21,021 nt of DNA from SIG510 sp045540975. GTDB lineage: Bacteria > Bacillota > Clostridia > Oscillospirales > JAAYXM01. The stretch spans positions 1 to 21,021 of the forward strand of contig JAZQIE010000118.1 of NCBI GenBank assembly GCA_045540975.1, given 5' to 3'. Below, piece by piece: positions 14,096-20,905 of the stretch. Position 1 is the first letter of the stretch. Every line of letters begins with the position of its first letter. The notes beneath the pieces are model-generated. The model ran no database searches. It was not told where the DNA came from and saw nothing but the letters and a program-made list of their open reading frames with translations. The translations under genes were made by a program, and so were the position numbers.

Positions 14096-14125
14096 CAAAT
14101 CCTGCCTCCGCAACCAAAAGAAAAG
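14096..14125 (+). repeat. tRNA-end direct repeat, copy C (putative distal att site)
   Basis: Thirty bases are identical to 11742-11771, running from the T-loop side of tRNA-fMet through CCA and into AAAGAAAAG. Immediately upstream the sequence is unrelated to a tRNA. If the island arose by integration, this copy and the terminator after it would be the original chromosomal end of the tRNA gene. Confidence 0.85.
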
Positions 14126-14157
14126 CCTTGGTATTTCAGTAATACCAAGGCTTTTTC
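14121..14157 (+). terminator. Intrinsic terminator after tRNA-end copy C
   Basis: AAAAGCCTTGGTATT (14121-14135) pairs with AATACCAAGGCTTTT (14141-14155) around loop TCAGT, followed by TCTTA. Like the terminator after tRNA-fMet it uses the shared AAAAG as the base of the stem. Confidence 0.85.
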
Positions 14158-14172
14158 TTATGTTCTGAGCAG

Positions 14173-14240
14173 TTTGCCCCGCGGATGAAAGCGGAACACC
14201 TTTGATCCGTAAAAGAACGGATTGCGGAATATGGGGCAAA
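14173..14240. promoter_or_regulatory. Inverted repeats upstream of and within the CARF-nuclease promoter (candidate operator)
   Basis: TTTGCCCC (14173-14180) has a perfect inverted copy GGGGCAAA (14233-14240) inside the promoter spacer. Between them ATCCGT/ACGGAT (14205-14222, 6-base loop) overlaps the start of the -35 box, and another CGGAT lies at 14182-14186. The repeats lie upstream of the expected transcript start, so they would act as DNA sites. Confidence 0.45.
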
Positions 14241-14251
14241 TATGATATAAT
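14222..14251 (+). promoter_or_regulatory. Sigma-A promoter of the CARF nuclease-RyR-LRR operon
   Basis: TTGCGG (14222-14227), an 18-base spacer and a consensus TATAAT (14246-14251). The -35 is weak, as expected for a regulated promoter. CGAGGG (14279-14284) and ATG 14291 follow. Confidence 0.7.
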
Positions 14252-14290
14252 AAAGAAAAAACATCAGACGGTACAAAACGAGGGTTTATT

Positions 14291-15547
14291 ATGACATATG
14301 TGGAGTTTTTTGATCCGGTGGCGGCGGAGAATGTTTGCGCGTGTTTGACATATGCGCCGAATCGGGTCATCTATGTTGGGGACAATTCCAAAATCATAGG
14401 TGAGCACATTGGACGCTACAAAAAGATGTTTGAAGCCCGTGGAGAAAGCATAGAATTTCTTTGTCGGACGGTTACCAGAAGCAAACTTTGCGATGTGGTG
14501 GATTTTTTGCAGGACATTGTGGATACTTATGATGACTGTGTGTTTGACATTACGGGCGGAGATGAGATGTACCTTCTCGCGCTCGGGATTGTGTTTGAAA
14601 AGAATCCCGAGCGAAATTTGCAAATCCACAAATTCAACCTGAGAAACAACATGATTTATGACTGCGACAAAGACGGCAAAACGATATACCGCGATGCACC
14701 GTCTTTGACGGTGGAGGAGAACATTCGAATCTACGGCGGTGAGATTGTCTACGGCGAGGTTGGCGAGGAAAAGACCTACAACTGGGATTTGACACCGGAA
14801 TTCCGTGCGGATATTGATGCAATTTGGGAGGTTTGCAGCGAGTATGCCTCGATGTGGAACGTGCAAATCGCCGCATTTGAAGCGGTCAACGGTCTTGGGA
14901 CCGTGAGTGAGGACGGACTGATTACCATCCTCTCGCGCGAAGACCTTGAGCAGCACCTCGAAAAGAATCACTTGTGGTACGGAAAAAACCGCAGTATTGT
15001 CAATGCACTCTTAAAGCGCGGACTGCTCACACACTTTGAAGACGGTGACGGTCTGGTCGCGATTTCCTACAAAAACAAGCAGGTGAAACGCTGCCTGACC
15101 AAAGCGGGGCAGGCGCTGGAAATGAAGGTCTATGCGACCGCGATGGACGTGACAGATAAGGAAGGAACCCCGATTTATAACGATGTGCGCAACGGTGTCC
15201 TGATTGATTGGACAGGAAAATTGCACGAGGACGAAGCGGGGATTTGCGATGTCGTGAACGAAATCGACGTTTTCCTGATGCACGGCGTCATTCCTGTGTT
15301 TGTGTCCTGCAAAAACGGATTCGTGAACTCGAATGAACTGTATAAACTGGCGACCGTAGCGGAACGGTTTGGCGGAAAATACGCCCAAAAAGTCCTGGTT
15401 GTTTCCTCTCTTGAGATGCTGGGCGATGCGGCGGACTACTTCCGCAAGCGTGCCGACGAAATGGGCATTCACTTGATTGAAAATGCACACGAATTGAGCG
15501 ATGCGGAATTCGCCGCAAAAATGAAAACCCTGTGGTGCGCATCGTAA
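14291..15547 (+). CDS. Card1-like CARF-domain endonuclease (DUF1887 family)
   Basis: The 418-residue protein has an N-terminal CARF-type Rossmann domain (about residues 1-135) with NRVIYVGDNS and the ligand-loop signature DITGGDEMYLLALG (86-99). A middle region is rich in helices (about 165-285), and a C-terminal restriction-endonuclease-like domain carries a PD-(D/E)xK-type core: VLIDW (303-307), NEIDV (323-327) and VSCKNG (338-343). Card1 proteins are activated by cyclic tetra-adenylate made by type III CRISPR Cas10 and cut nucleic acids. No cas10, cas6 or CRISPR array lies in this window, so the activator must come from elsewhere or from another cyclase. GC content matches the chromosome. 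It is the first gene of an apparent operon with the RyR and LRR genes. Domain identity is strong; defence function is inference. Confidence 0.87.
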   Translation: MTYVEFFDPVAAENVCACLTYAPNRVIYVGDNSKIIGEHIGRYKKMFEARGESIEFLCRTVTRSKLCDVVDFLQDIVDTYDDCVFDITGGDEMYLLALGIVFEKNPERNLQIHKFNLRNNMIYDCDKDGKTIYRDAPSLTVEENIRIYGGEIVYGEVGEEKTYNWDLTPEFRADIDAIWEVCSEYASMWNVQIAAFEAVNGLGTVSEDGLITILSREDLEQHLEKNHLWYGKNRSIVNALLKRGLLTHFEDGDGLVAISYKNKQVKRCLTKAGQALEMKVYATAMDVTDKEGTPIYNDVRNGVLIDWTGKLHEDEAGICDVVNEIDVFLMHGVIPVFVSCKNGFVNSNELYKLATVAERFGGKYAQKVLVVSSLEMLGDAADYFRKRADEMGIHLIENAHELSDAEFAAKMKTLWCAS

Positions 15548-15570
15548 TCAAACGTCGAAGGAGGAATAGG

Positions 15571-15852
15571 ATGTATCAGCCGAAGCCGATTGACACAAGC
15601 GGGGTGACACTCCCTGCGGAGTTGAGCGACCTGATGGAGCAAATTGCGGAAAACGTCCACGAGACATGGGCGTTGGGACGCATGAAAGAGGGTTGGACCT
15701 ACGGTGAAACCCGAGACGATGCGAACAAGACCACACCGTGCTTAGTGCCGTACGCATCGCTTCCCGAATCCGAGAAGGAATACGACCGCGCCACCGCGAG
15801 TGAGACCTTGAAGCTGATGCTTGCATTGGGCTACAAAATCGAGAAGAAATAA
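15571..15852 (+). CDS. Stand-alone RyR-domain protein
   Basis: This small 93-residue protein is one complete RyR domain (named after the ryanodine receptor repeat). It begins YQPKPIDTSGVTLP, continues with ENVHETWALGRMKEGWTYG, DDANKTTPCLVPYASLPESEKEYDR, and ends in LKLMLALGYKIEKK; each landmark is typical of the family. Bacterial RyR domains are regarded as ligand-binding modules, and comparative-genomic work places them in nucleotide-signalling and conflict loci, but their ligand is not established. AAGGAGG at 15558-15564 precedes ATG 15571, only 23 bases after the nuclease stop. No promoter lies between them, so it should be co-transcribed. It could be a sensor or regulator of the nuclease; this is inference. 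Confidence 0.87.
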   Translation: MYQPKPIDTSGVTLPAELSDLMEQIAENVHETWALGRMKEGWTYGETRDDANKTTPCLVPYASLPESEKEYDRATASETLKLMLALGYKIEKK

Positions 15853-15856
15853 CAGG

Positions 15857-15886
15857 TATCGGCACCATGTGTGCCGATATTTCGTT
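15857..15886 (+). terminator. Hairpin between the RyR and LRR genes (possible partial terminator)
   Basis: TATCGGCAC (15857-15865), loop CATGT and GTGCCGATA (15871-15879) are followed by TTTCGTTCT, an imperfect T-tract. The next ribosome binding site comes 12-15 bases later. It may reduce LRR gene expression rather than end the operon. Confidence 0.55.
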
Positions 15887-15904
15887 CTAAAAGGAGGAAG
15901 AAGC

Positions 15905-16516
15905 ATGAGTTTTCAAATTCGGGCAAGTGTTTTGCAAAAATACTACGGAACCGATGCGGAAGTCATCATTCCGCGCGGGGTGATGACGATTGAGAAGGAA
16001 GCGTTTCGGGAGAACGATCGATTGCTTGCGGTTCGAATCGGCGACGACGTCACGGTCATCGGTCGGGATGCGTTTTGTGAGTGTGAGAATCTGGAAACCG
16101 TTGTTTTCTCGGAGCAACTTCGGTCGATTGGCGCGTATGCCTTCTTTCTGTGTGTGAATTTGTGCGAAGCATTCCTGCCCGCGCATTTGAGCCGCATCGG
16201 AGAAGGCGCATTCGCCTGCTGCGAGAGTCTCACCACGGTAACTCTTCCGAAGAAAATCACCGAAATTGCCGATAAAGCATTTGCGGGCTGCGGCTTGGAG
16301 GGGAGTCTGGAACTCCCGCCCAACGTAACCAAAATCGGCGCGGAAGCCTTTTCCTTTTGCGACAAACTCACCGAAGTGCTCATCCCGGAAGGTGTGACCG
16401 AAATCGGGGAAAACGCATTTTTCGGCTGCAAGCAAATCACCCTCCATGTGAAAGAGGGCAGTGCTGCGGAGGTTTACGCGCGGAACAACGGAATTCCATA
16501 CATCTTGGCATTATAG
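15905..16516 (+). CDS. Leucine-rich repeat protein (BspA/LRR_5 type), cytoplasmic
   Basis: The 203-residue protein consists of about six 22-24-residue repeats of the BspA-like type, for example VTVIGRDAFCECENLETVVF, LRSIGAYAFFLCVNLCEAFL and VTEIGENAFFGCKQITLHV, with a conserved IGxxAFxxC core. A short tail (EVYARNNGIPYILAL) is also typical of the family. There is no signal peptide or membrane segment, so it should be cytoplasmic, unlike the many surface-exposed members. The repeats serve as protein-binding scaffolds. Start ATG 15905 follows AAAGGAGGAAG. It lies 52 bases after the RyR gene with a weak hairpin between, and a strong terminator follows it. It may be the last gene of the nuclease operon or an independent housekeeping gene. 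Confidence 0.85.
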   Translation: MSFQIRASVLQKYYGTDAEVIIPRGVMTIEKEAFRENDRLLAVRIGDDVTVIGRDAFCECENLETVVFSEQLRSIGAYAFFLCVNLCEAFLPAHLSRIGEGAFACCESLTTVTLPKKITEIADKAFAGCGLEGSLELPPNVTKIGAEAFSFCDKLTEVLIPEGVTEIGENAFFGCKQITLHVKEGSAAEVYARNNGIPYILAL

Positions 16517-16520
16517 AATG

Positions 16521-16559
16521 AAAGCCTCACCTTGCCGTACGGCAGGGTGAGGCTTTTAC
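16521..16559 (+). terminator. Intrinsic terminator after the LRR gene
   Basis: AAAGCCTCACCTTGCC (16521-16536) pairs with GGCAGGGTGAGGCTTT (16541-16556), with one T-G pair and loop GTAC, followed by TACTTAT. The lower stem of A and T runs serves as the T-tract. It ends the operon beginning at 14291. Confidence 0.88.
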
Positions 16560-16580
16560 TTATGCAGCTCGCTTTTTCCT

Positions 16581-16608
16581 TTGCAATTTCAAGAATATGG
16601 TGTATAAT
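16581..16608 (+). promoter_or_regulatory. Sigma-A promoter of the adenine deaminase gene
   Basis: TTGCAA (16581-16586), a 16-base spacer and consensus TATAAT (16603-16608). GGGAGGTG follows at 16618-16625, leaving a leader too short for a purine riboswitch. Confidence 0.78.
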
Positions 16609-16633
16609 GAAATCAATGGGAGGTGTTTTAGAA

Positions 16634-18430
16634 ATGTACAACAAATTCTGTAAAACTCCGCTTTGGGAATGCTCCAAAGAACTGGTGCAGGTAGCACTTG
16701 GAACTCTCTCTGCGGAGTGTGTCATTCGAAACGCAAAATTGGTGAATGTTTGCACACGCGAGATTATGGAGGGTGTGGATGTCGCAATCCACTCGGGCAG
16801 AATCGCGCTGGTGGGGGATGCCTCCGCCTGCATCGGGGAAGATACCCGCGTTATCGACGCGGAGGGTATGTACCTCGCGCCCGGATTCTTAGACGGACAT
16901 ATCCATATCGAATCCTCTATGCTGAGTGCGCGTGAATATGCGCGTGCGGTCATTCCGCACGGTACAACCGGCATTTATTACGACCCGCATGAAATTTGCA
17001 ATGTACTGGGTCTTGACGGTGTTGAAATCATGGTGAAGGATGCGGCGGAAACTCCGCTCAAGGCAATGCTCACCGTACCGTCTTGCGTGCCCGCGGTCCC
17101 CGGCTTTGAGGACAACGGCGCAACCGTGACAAGCGATGACATCCGCGCTCAGATGTTGGGTGAGCATGTTGTCGGTCTCGGTGAAATGATGAATTTCCCG
17201 GGTATCCATATGGCAAATCCGGAAACCCATGCCATCACAGGCGAAACCTTAAAGGCGGACAAAATCGTGACCGGTCACTATTCGATTCCCGATACCGGCG
17301 CAGGTCTTTCCGCATATATCGCATCGGGTGCGCGCTGCTGCCACGAATCCACAAGAGCCGAGGATGCGCTTGCAAAAATGCGCCTCGGAATGTATGCCAT
17401 GATGCGCGAAGGCTCGGCATGGCATGATTTACATGAAGTGTCCCGTGCAATCACCGAGCATACCGTAGACTCTCGCTTTGCGGTATTGGTCTCCGACGAT
17501 GCACATCCGCACACCTTACTCGAGGACGGGCATCTTGACCACATTGTGCGCCGTGCGGTTGCGGAGGGCATTGACCCGATCACCGCAATCCAGATGGTCA
17601 CCATCAACTGTGCGCAGTGCTTCCATATGGACCACGAATTCGGCTCGATTGCTCCGGGCAAATGCGCGGATATGGTGCTGCTTGACAATCTGGAAGATCT
17701 CCGTGTCAAGAAGGTTTGGATTGACGGCGATTTGGTTGCGGAAAACGGCGGCATGACGGTGGAAATCGGTGTGGGTGAGTACCCGAAGTTTGCGCTTGAC
17801 ACCATGCAGGTGGGTGAGACCGTCACCGCGGATACCTTCCGTGTGACCACCGAGAAGAAAGACAACGTTACCGTCCGTGCAATCGAAATCATTCCCGCGC
17901 GCGTGGGCGACTATGAACGCCATGTCACCCTCAAGGTGGAGGATGGCTGCATCAACTCGGATACCGAGCAGGATGTATTGAAGACCTTTGTGTTTGAACG
18001 TCATAAAAAGACAGGAAAGCACGGAGTAGGCTTTACCAAGGGCTTTGGCATCAAATGTGGTGCGATGGCATCCACGGTCGCGCATGATGCACACAACCTG
18101 CTGGTTGTCGGCACCAACGATGCGGATATGGCGCTTGCCGCAAATACCCTCATCGAATGCGGCGGCGGTATGTGTGCGGTCAAAGACGGCAAGGTGCTGG
18201 GCTTGGTCGAGCTTCCGCTTGCGGGTCTCATGAATCCGAAGAGTGCGGAGGAAATGAGCGCAAAGGTAGCAAATTTGGATGCGGCTTGGAAGGAAATCGG
18301 GTGCGACATCGTCTCCCCGTTCATGACCATGGCACTCATTCCGCTTGCCTGCCTGCCCGAGCTGCGGCTTACCGACCGCGGACTTGTGGATTGCATGAAG
18401 TTCACCTTTGTGGATTTGGAAGTGGAATAA
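16634..18430 (+). CDS. ade: Adenine deaminase
   Basis: The 598-residue protein has the amidohydrolase layout of bacterial adenine deaminase: an N-terminal composite domain (ECVIRNAKLVNVCTREI), the metal motif GHIHIES (His89, His91, Glu93), PHGTTGIYYDPHEI around residues 108-121, VSDDAHPH near the end of the barrel, and the C-terminal GFGIKCGAMASTVAHDAHN and VELPLAGLMNPKSAEE segments that distinguish ade from other amidohydrolases. It converts adenine to hypoxanthine and ammonia in purine salvage in the cytoplasm. Start ATG 16634 follows GGGAGGTG by eight bases; upstream methionines lack such a site. Length is normal for the family. It has its own promoter and lies upstream of glutamate dehydrogenase, which could use the ammonia released, although the genes are separately transcribed. 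Confidence 0.95.
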   Translation: MYNKFCKTPLWECSKELVQVALGTLSAECVIRNAKLVNVCTREIMEGVDVAIHSGRIALVGDASACIGEDTRVIDAEGMYLAPGFLDGHIHIESSMLSAREYARAVIPHGTTGIYYDPHEICNVLGLDGVEIMVKDAAETPLKAMLTVPSCVPAVPGFEDNGATVTSDDIRAQMLGEHVVGLGEMMNFPGIHMANPETHAITGETLKADKIVTGHYSIPDTGAGLSAYIASGARCCHESTRAEDALAKMRLGMYAMMREGSAWHDLHEVSRAITEHTVDSRFAVLVSDDAHPHTLLEDGHLDHIVRRAVAEGIDPITAIQMVTINCAQCFHMDHEFGSIAPGKCADMVLLDNLEDLRVKKVWIDGDLVAENGGMTVEIGVGEYPKFALDTMQVGETVTADTFRVTTEKKDNVTVRAIEIIPARVGDYERHVTLKVEDGCINSDTEQDVLKTFVFERHKKTGKHGVGFTKGFGIKCGAMASTVAHDAHNLLVVGTNDADMALAANTLIECGGGMCAVKDGKVLGLVELPLAGLMNPKSAEEMSAKVANLDAAWKEIGCDIVSPFMTMALIPLACLPELRLTDRGLVDCMKFTFVDLEVE

Positions 18431-18439
18431 GTTCTGTTT

Positions 18440-18488
18440 GAAAACGGACGTGCATACACTTACCTGCACGAAAAACCTTAGCGTTTTC
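18440..18488 (+). other. Inverted repeats downstream of adenine deaminase, weak terminator candidate
   Basis: CGTGCA/TGCACG (18449-18470, 10-base loop) is nested in a longer-range GAAAACG/CGTTTTC pair (18440-18446 and 18482-18488), with TTCG after it. The structure is loose and has no good T-run, so termination here is uncertain. Confidence 0.3.
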
Positions 18489-18537
18489 TTCGATATTCGT
18501 CAGAAGTACGCTTTTTCTACAAAGTTTTCCTTTTTGT

Positions 18538-18565
18538 TTGACTTTATTTTTATTCGTGTTATAAT
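18538..18565 (+). promoter_or_regulatory. Strong sigma-A promoter of gdhA
   Basis: TTGACT (18538-18543), a 16-base AT-rich spacer and consensus TATAAT (18560-18565), in an AT-rich upstream region. It fits the strong codon bias of the gene. Confidence 0.82.
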
Positions 18566-18612
18566 TAAATCAGCAACTGAACTAATTACATCACACATTG
18601 GAGGTAACTGAA

Positions 18613-19959
18613 ATGACACCTTATATGCAAAGAGTTCTTGATGAAGTAAAAGCTCGCAACAAAGGCGAGGATCTCTTCATCCAAACCGTTGAAGAAGTAT
18701 TTGCAAGCATCGAGCCCATCGTTGCGCAGCATCCCGAGTATGAAAAGGCAGGTCTCCTTGAGAGACTTTGTGAGCCGGATCGCCAGATTTCCTTCCGCGT
18801 TACCTGGCAGGATGACGAGGGAAACTTCCACACCAACCGCGGTTACCGCGTCCAGTTCAACGGTGCAATCGGCCCGTACAAGGGTGGTCTCCGCTTCCAT
18901 CCGTCGGTTACCTTGGATACCATGAAGTTCCTTGCTTTCGAGCAGACCTTCAAGAACAGCCTGACCGGTCTGCCCATCGGCGGCGGTAAGGGCGGCTCCG
19001 ACTTTGACCCGCGCGGCAAGAGCGACAACGAAATCATGCGCTTCTGCCAGGCATTCATGACCGAACTGTACCGTCACATCGGTCCGGACGTTGACGTTCC
19101 GGCAGGTGACATCGGTGTCGGTGCTCGTGAAGTCGGTTACCTCTACGGTCAGTATAAGAGAATCAAAGCAACCTGGCAGAACGGTGTCATCACCGGTAAG
19201 GGCCTGTCCTACGGCGGCTCCTACTTCCGTCCGGAAGCAACCGGTTACGGCGCTGTCTACTATCTGGAAGAAGTCCTCAAGCACTACGGCGAAACCGTGG
19301 AAGGCAAGACCGTTGCGGTCTCCGGCTTCGGTAACGTTGCATGGGGCGTTTGCGAAAAAATCGCTCAGCTCGGCGGTAAGGTCGTCACCATCTCCGGTCC
19401 GGACGGCTACTGCTACGATCCGGACGGCATTGTCACCGAAGAGAAGATCAACTTCCTCCTCGAGATGCGCGCTTCCGGTCGTGACCGTGCGCAGGATTAC
19501 GCTGACAAGTTCGGCTGCAAGTTCGTTCCAGGCGCAAAGGTTTGGGGCGAGAAGGTCGACATCTGCATGCCGTGTGCATACCAGAACGAAATCGGCATGA
19601 AGGAAGCAGAGCAGATTGTTGCAAACGGCGTTCAGTACTACATCGAAGTCGCAAATATGCCGACCACCAACGAAGCTGTTGACTATCTCAAGAAGAACAT
19701 CAAGCTGGTTGCTCCGTCCAAGGCGGTCAACGCAGGCGGTGTTGCTACCAGTGCACTTGAAATGGCTCAGAACTCCATGCGTTACAACTGGGAGCCGGAA
19801 GAAGTCGATGCAAAGCTCCACCTGATCATGAAGAACATCCACGACGCATCCGCAAAGGCTGCGGAAGAAGTCGGCTTGGGTTATGACCTGATTGCAGGTG
19901 CAAACATCGCAGGCTTTAAGAAGGTTGCGGAAGCAATGCTCGCAGAAGGCGTATTCTAA
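18613..19959 (+). CDS. gdhA: NADP-type glutamate dehydrogenase, hexameric class
   Basis: The 448-residue protein matches the classic hexameric glutamate dehydrogenase length. Substrate and catalytic residues are in place: Lys90 (GPYKGGLRF), Lys114 (FKNSLTG), Lys126 (GGGKGGSDFDP) and Asp166 (PAGDIGVG), each one residue higher than in the Clostridium symbiosum enzyme. The Rossmann motif SGFGNVAWG follows at about residues 236-244. It interconverts 2-oxoglutarate plus ammonia and glutamate; NADP use is inferred from overall family resemblance and is not certain. Start ATG 18613 is seven bases after GGAGGT; TTG 18598 has no such site. Codon use is strongly biased towards C-ending codons compared with its neighbours, as for highly expressed genes. 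A strong promoter and terminator make it a single-gene unit. Confidence 0.96.
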   Translation: MTPYMQRVLDEVKARNKGEDLFIQTVEEVFASIEPIVAQHPEYEKAGLLERLCEPDRQISFRVTWQDDEGNFHTNRGYRVQFNGAIGPYKGGLRFHPSVTLDTMKFLAFEQTFKNSLTGLPIGGGKGGSDFDPRGKSDNEIMRFCQAFMTELYRHIGPDVDVPAGDIGVGAREVGYLYGQYKRIKATWQNGVITGKGLSYGGSYFRPEATGYGAVYYLEEVLKHYGETVEGKTVAVSGFGNVAWGVCEKIAQLGGKVVTISGPDGYCYDPDGIVTEEKINFLLEMRASGRDRAQDYADKFGCKFVPGAKVWGEKVDICMPCAYQNEIGMKEAEQIVANGVQYYIEVANMPTTNEAVDYLKKNIKLVAPSKAVNAGGVATSALEMAQNSMRYNWEPEEVDAKLHLIMKNIHDASAKAAEEVGLGYDLIAGANIAGFKKVAEAMLAEGVF

Positions 19960-19969
19960 ATCAAACGTC

Positions 19970-20006
19970 AAAGACCGTTTGGGATTTCCCAAACGGTCTT
20001 TTCTTA
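19970..20006 (+). terminator. Intrinsic terminator of gdhA
   Basis: AAAGACCGTTTGGG (19970-19983), loop ATTT and CCCAAACGGTCTTT (19988-20001) are followed by TCTTA. It starts about ten bases after the stop codon. Confidence 0.9.
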
Positions 20007-20047
20007 TGGAAAAAAGTGTGATACAATACCGTGGTGAGGTGAGTGAA

Positions 20048-20905
20048 ATGACCGCATCGGCATGGATTTTGAAAAACTGCACATCCCTGCGCGGGAAAAC
20101 CGTTGCAATCACGGGCTCGACCGGTGGTCTCGGAAATCACTTGTGCCGTTATCTTGCAGACCTTGGCGCAACCCTCATCTTGCTTGACCGCAACGCGGAA
20201 AAATCAGCGGCGCACAAAGAAAAACTCGAAGCGATGGGGGTGTCGGTCTTATGCATCACGGTCGACCTTTCCGATATGGAATCGGTGCGGACGGCAACCG
20301 AAACCCTCATGGCACTTGAAGTAGATGTTTTCATCCACAATGCAGGGGCATACAGCATCCCGAGAAAGATTTGCAAAAGCGGATACGATAACGTCTTCCA
20401 AATCAATTTCGTCTCCCCGTATTATATGATTCGGAAACTGCGCCCGAAGCATACCGTGGCGGTGGGGAGTGTGGCGCATACCTACTCGAAGATTGACGAA
20501 GCCGATATTGATTTCCGCACGCGGAGTGCGGCAAGCCGTGCTTACGGAAACGCGAAGCGGTATCTCATGGGCGCGATGTGGGGGCTTGCGGCGGCGGGAC
20601 ACTCGGTGTCGGTGGTGCATCCCGGGATTACCTTTACCAACATCACCGCGCACTACCCGAAGCTCATCTTCGCCATCATCAAGCACCCGATGAAGGTGAT
20701 TTTCATGAAGCCTGCCCGTGCGGCGCTCTCGATTCTTGCGGGTGTGTTTCAAAAAACAGATGCATTTGCGTGGATCGGGCCGCGGGTATTTCGCGTGTGG
20801 GGGCTTCCGAAACAAGAGGTGCTGCACACCGTGAGCGCGGAAGAATTGGAAAAAATTTTGCAAATTTCGGATAAAATTTACACAAATTTGGAGGAAAAAC
20901 AATGA
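20048..20905 (+). CDS. SDR-family oxidoreductase (retinol dehydrogenase-like)
   Basis: The protein has 285 residues with cofactor motif TGSTGGLG (residues 22-29), Asp47 ending the second strand (LILLDRN), HNAG at 97-100, and catalytic Ser141 (VGSVAH), Tyr166 and Lys170 (YGNAK). The long C-terminal part with PKLIFAIIKHPMKVIFMKP resembles membrane-associated, retinol-dehydrogenase-like SDRs that act on lipophilic substrates. Start ATG 20048 follows GAGGTGAG; the frame is open upstream but crosses the gdhA terminator. A TACAAT at 20022-20027 could be the -10, with no clear -35. Its stop overlaps the next start as ATGA, so it is coupled to the SGNH-hydrolase-like gene. Confidence 0.87.
   Translation: MTASAWILKNCTSLRGKTVAITGSTGGLGNHLCRYLADLGATLILLDRNAEKSAAHKEKLEAMGVSVLCITVDLSDMESVRTATETLMALEVDVFIHNAGAYSIPRKICKSGYDNVFQINFVSPYYMIRKLRPKHTVAVGSVAHTYSKIDEADIDFRTRSAASRAYGNAKRYLMGAMWGLAAAGHSVSVVHPGITFTNITAHYPKLIFAIIKHPMKVIFMKPARAALSILAGVFQKTDAFAWIGPRVFRVWGLPKQEVLHTVSAEELEKILQISDKIYTNLEEKQ

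Larger units (their letters stand above)
11772..14125. mobile_element. Putative 2.35-kb integrated island at tRNA-fMet (AraC regulator plus SDR cargo)
   Basis: Identical 30-bp direct repeats derived from the tRNA-fMet end lie at 11742-11771 and 14096-14125, a period of 2354 bases. A third, 19-bp copy lies at 12015-12033. The interval holds two divergent AT-rich genes (about 38-40% GC in three sampled lines, against 55-57% in flanking genes) and two blocks of hairpins without coding potential. This is the pattern left by site-specific integration into a tRNA gene. No integrase or transposase is present, so the element would be non-autonomous or a decayed remnant. The direct evidence is the repeats and composition; mobility is inference. 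Confidence 0.65.

Noticed and set aside
12015..14115. Second and third tRNA-Met genes at the repeat copies
   Set aside because: Only the T-loop side and acceptor 3' strand with CCA are present; no D-arm, anticodon arm or 5' acceptor strand precedes them.
13820..14290. CRISPR array near the CARF nuclease
   Set aside because: No regularly spaced 25-40-base repeats with unique spacers exist. The only repeats are the tRNA-end copies and local hairpins.
16609..16633. Purine riboswitch before adenine deaminase
   Set aside because: Only about 20 bases separate the promoter from the start codon, too few for a riboswitch aptamer.
18586..20112. A 508-codon open frame antisense to gdhA
   Set aside because: It is a shadow of strong codon bias in gdhA. 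The sense strand has all catalytic residues, a promoter, a ribosome binding site and a terminator, and the antisense frame matches no family.
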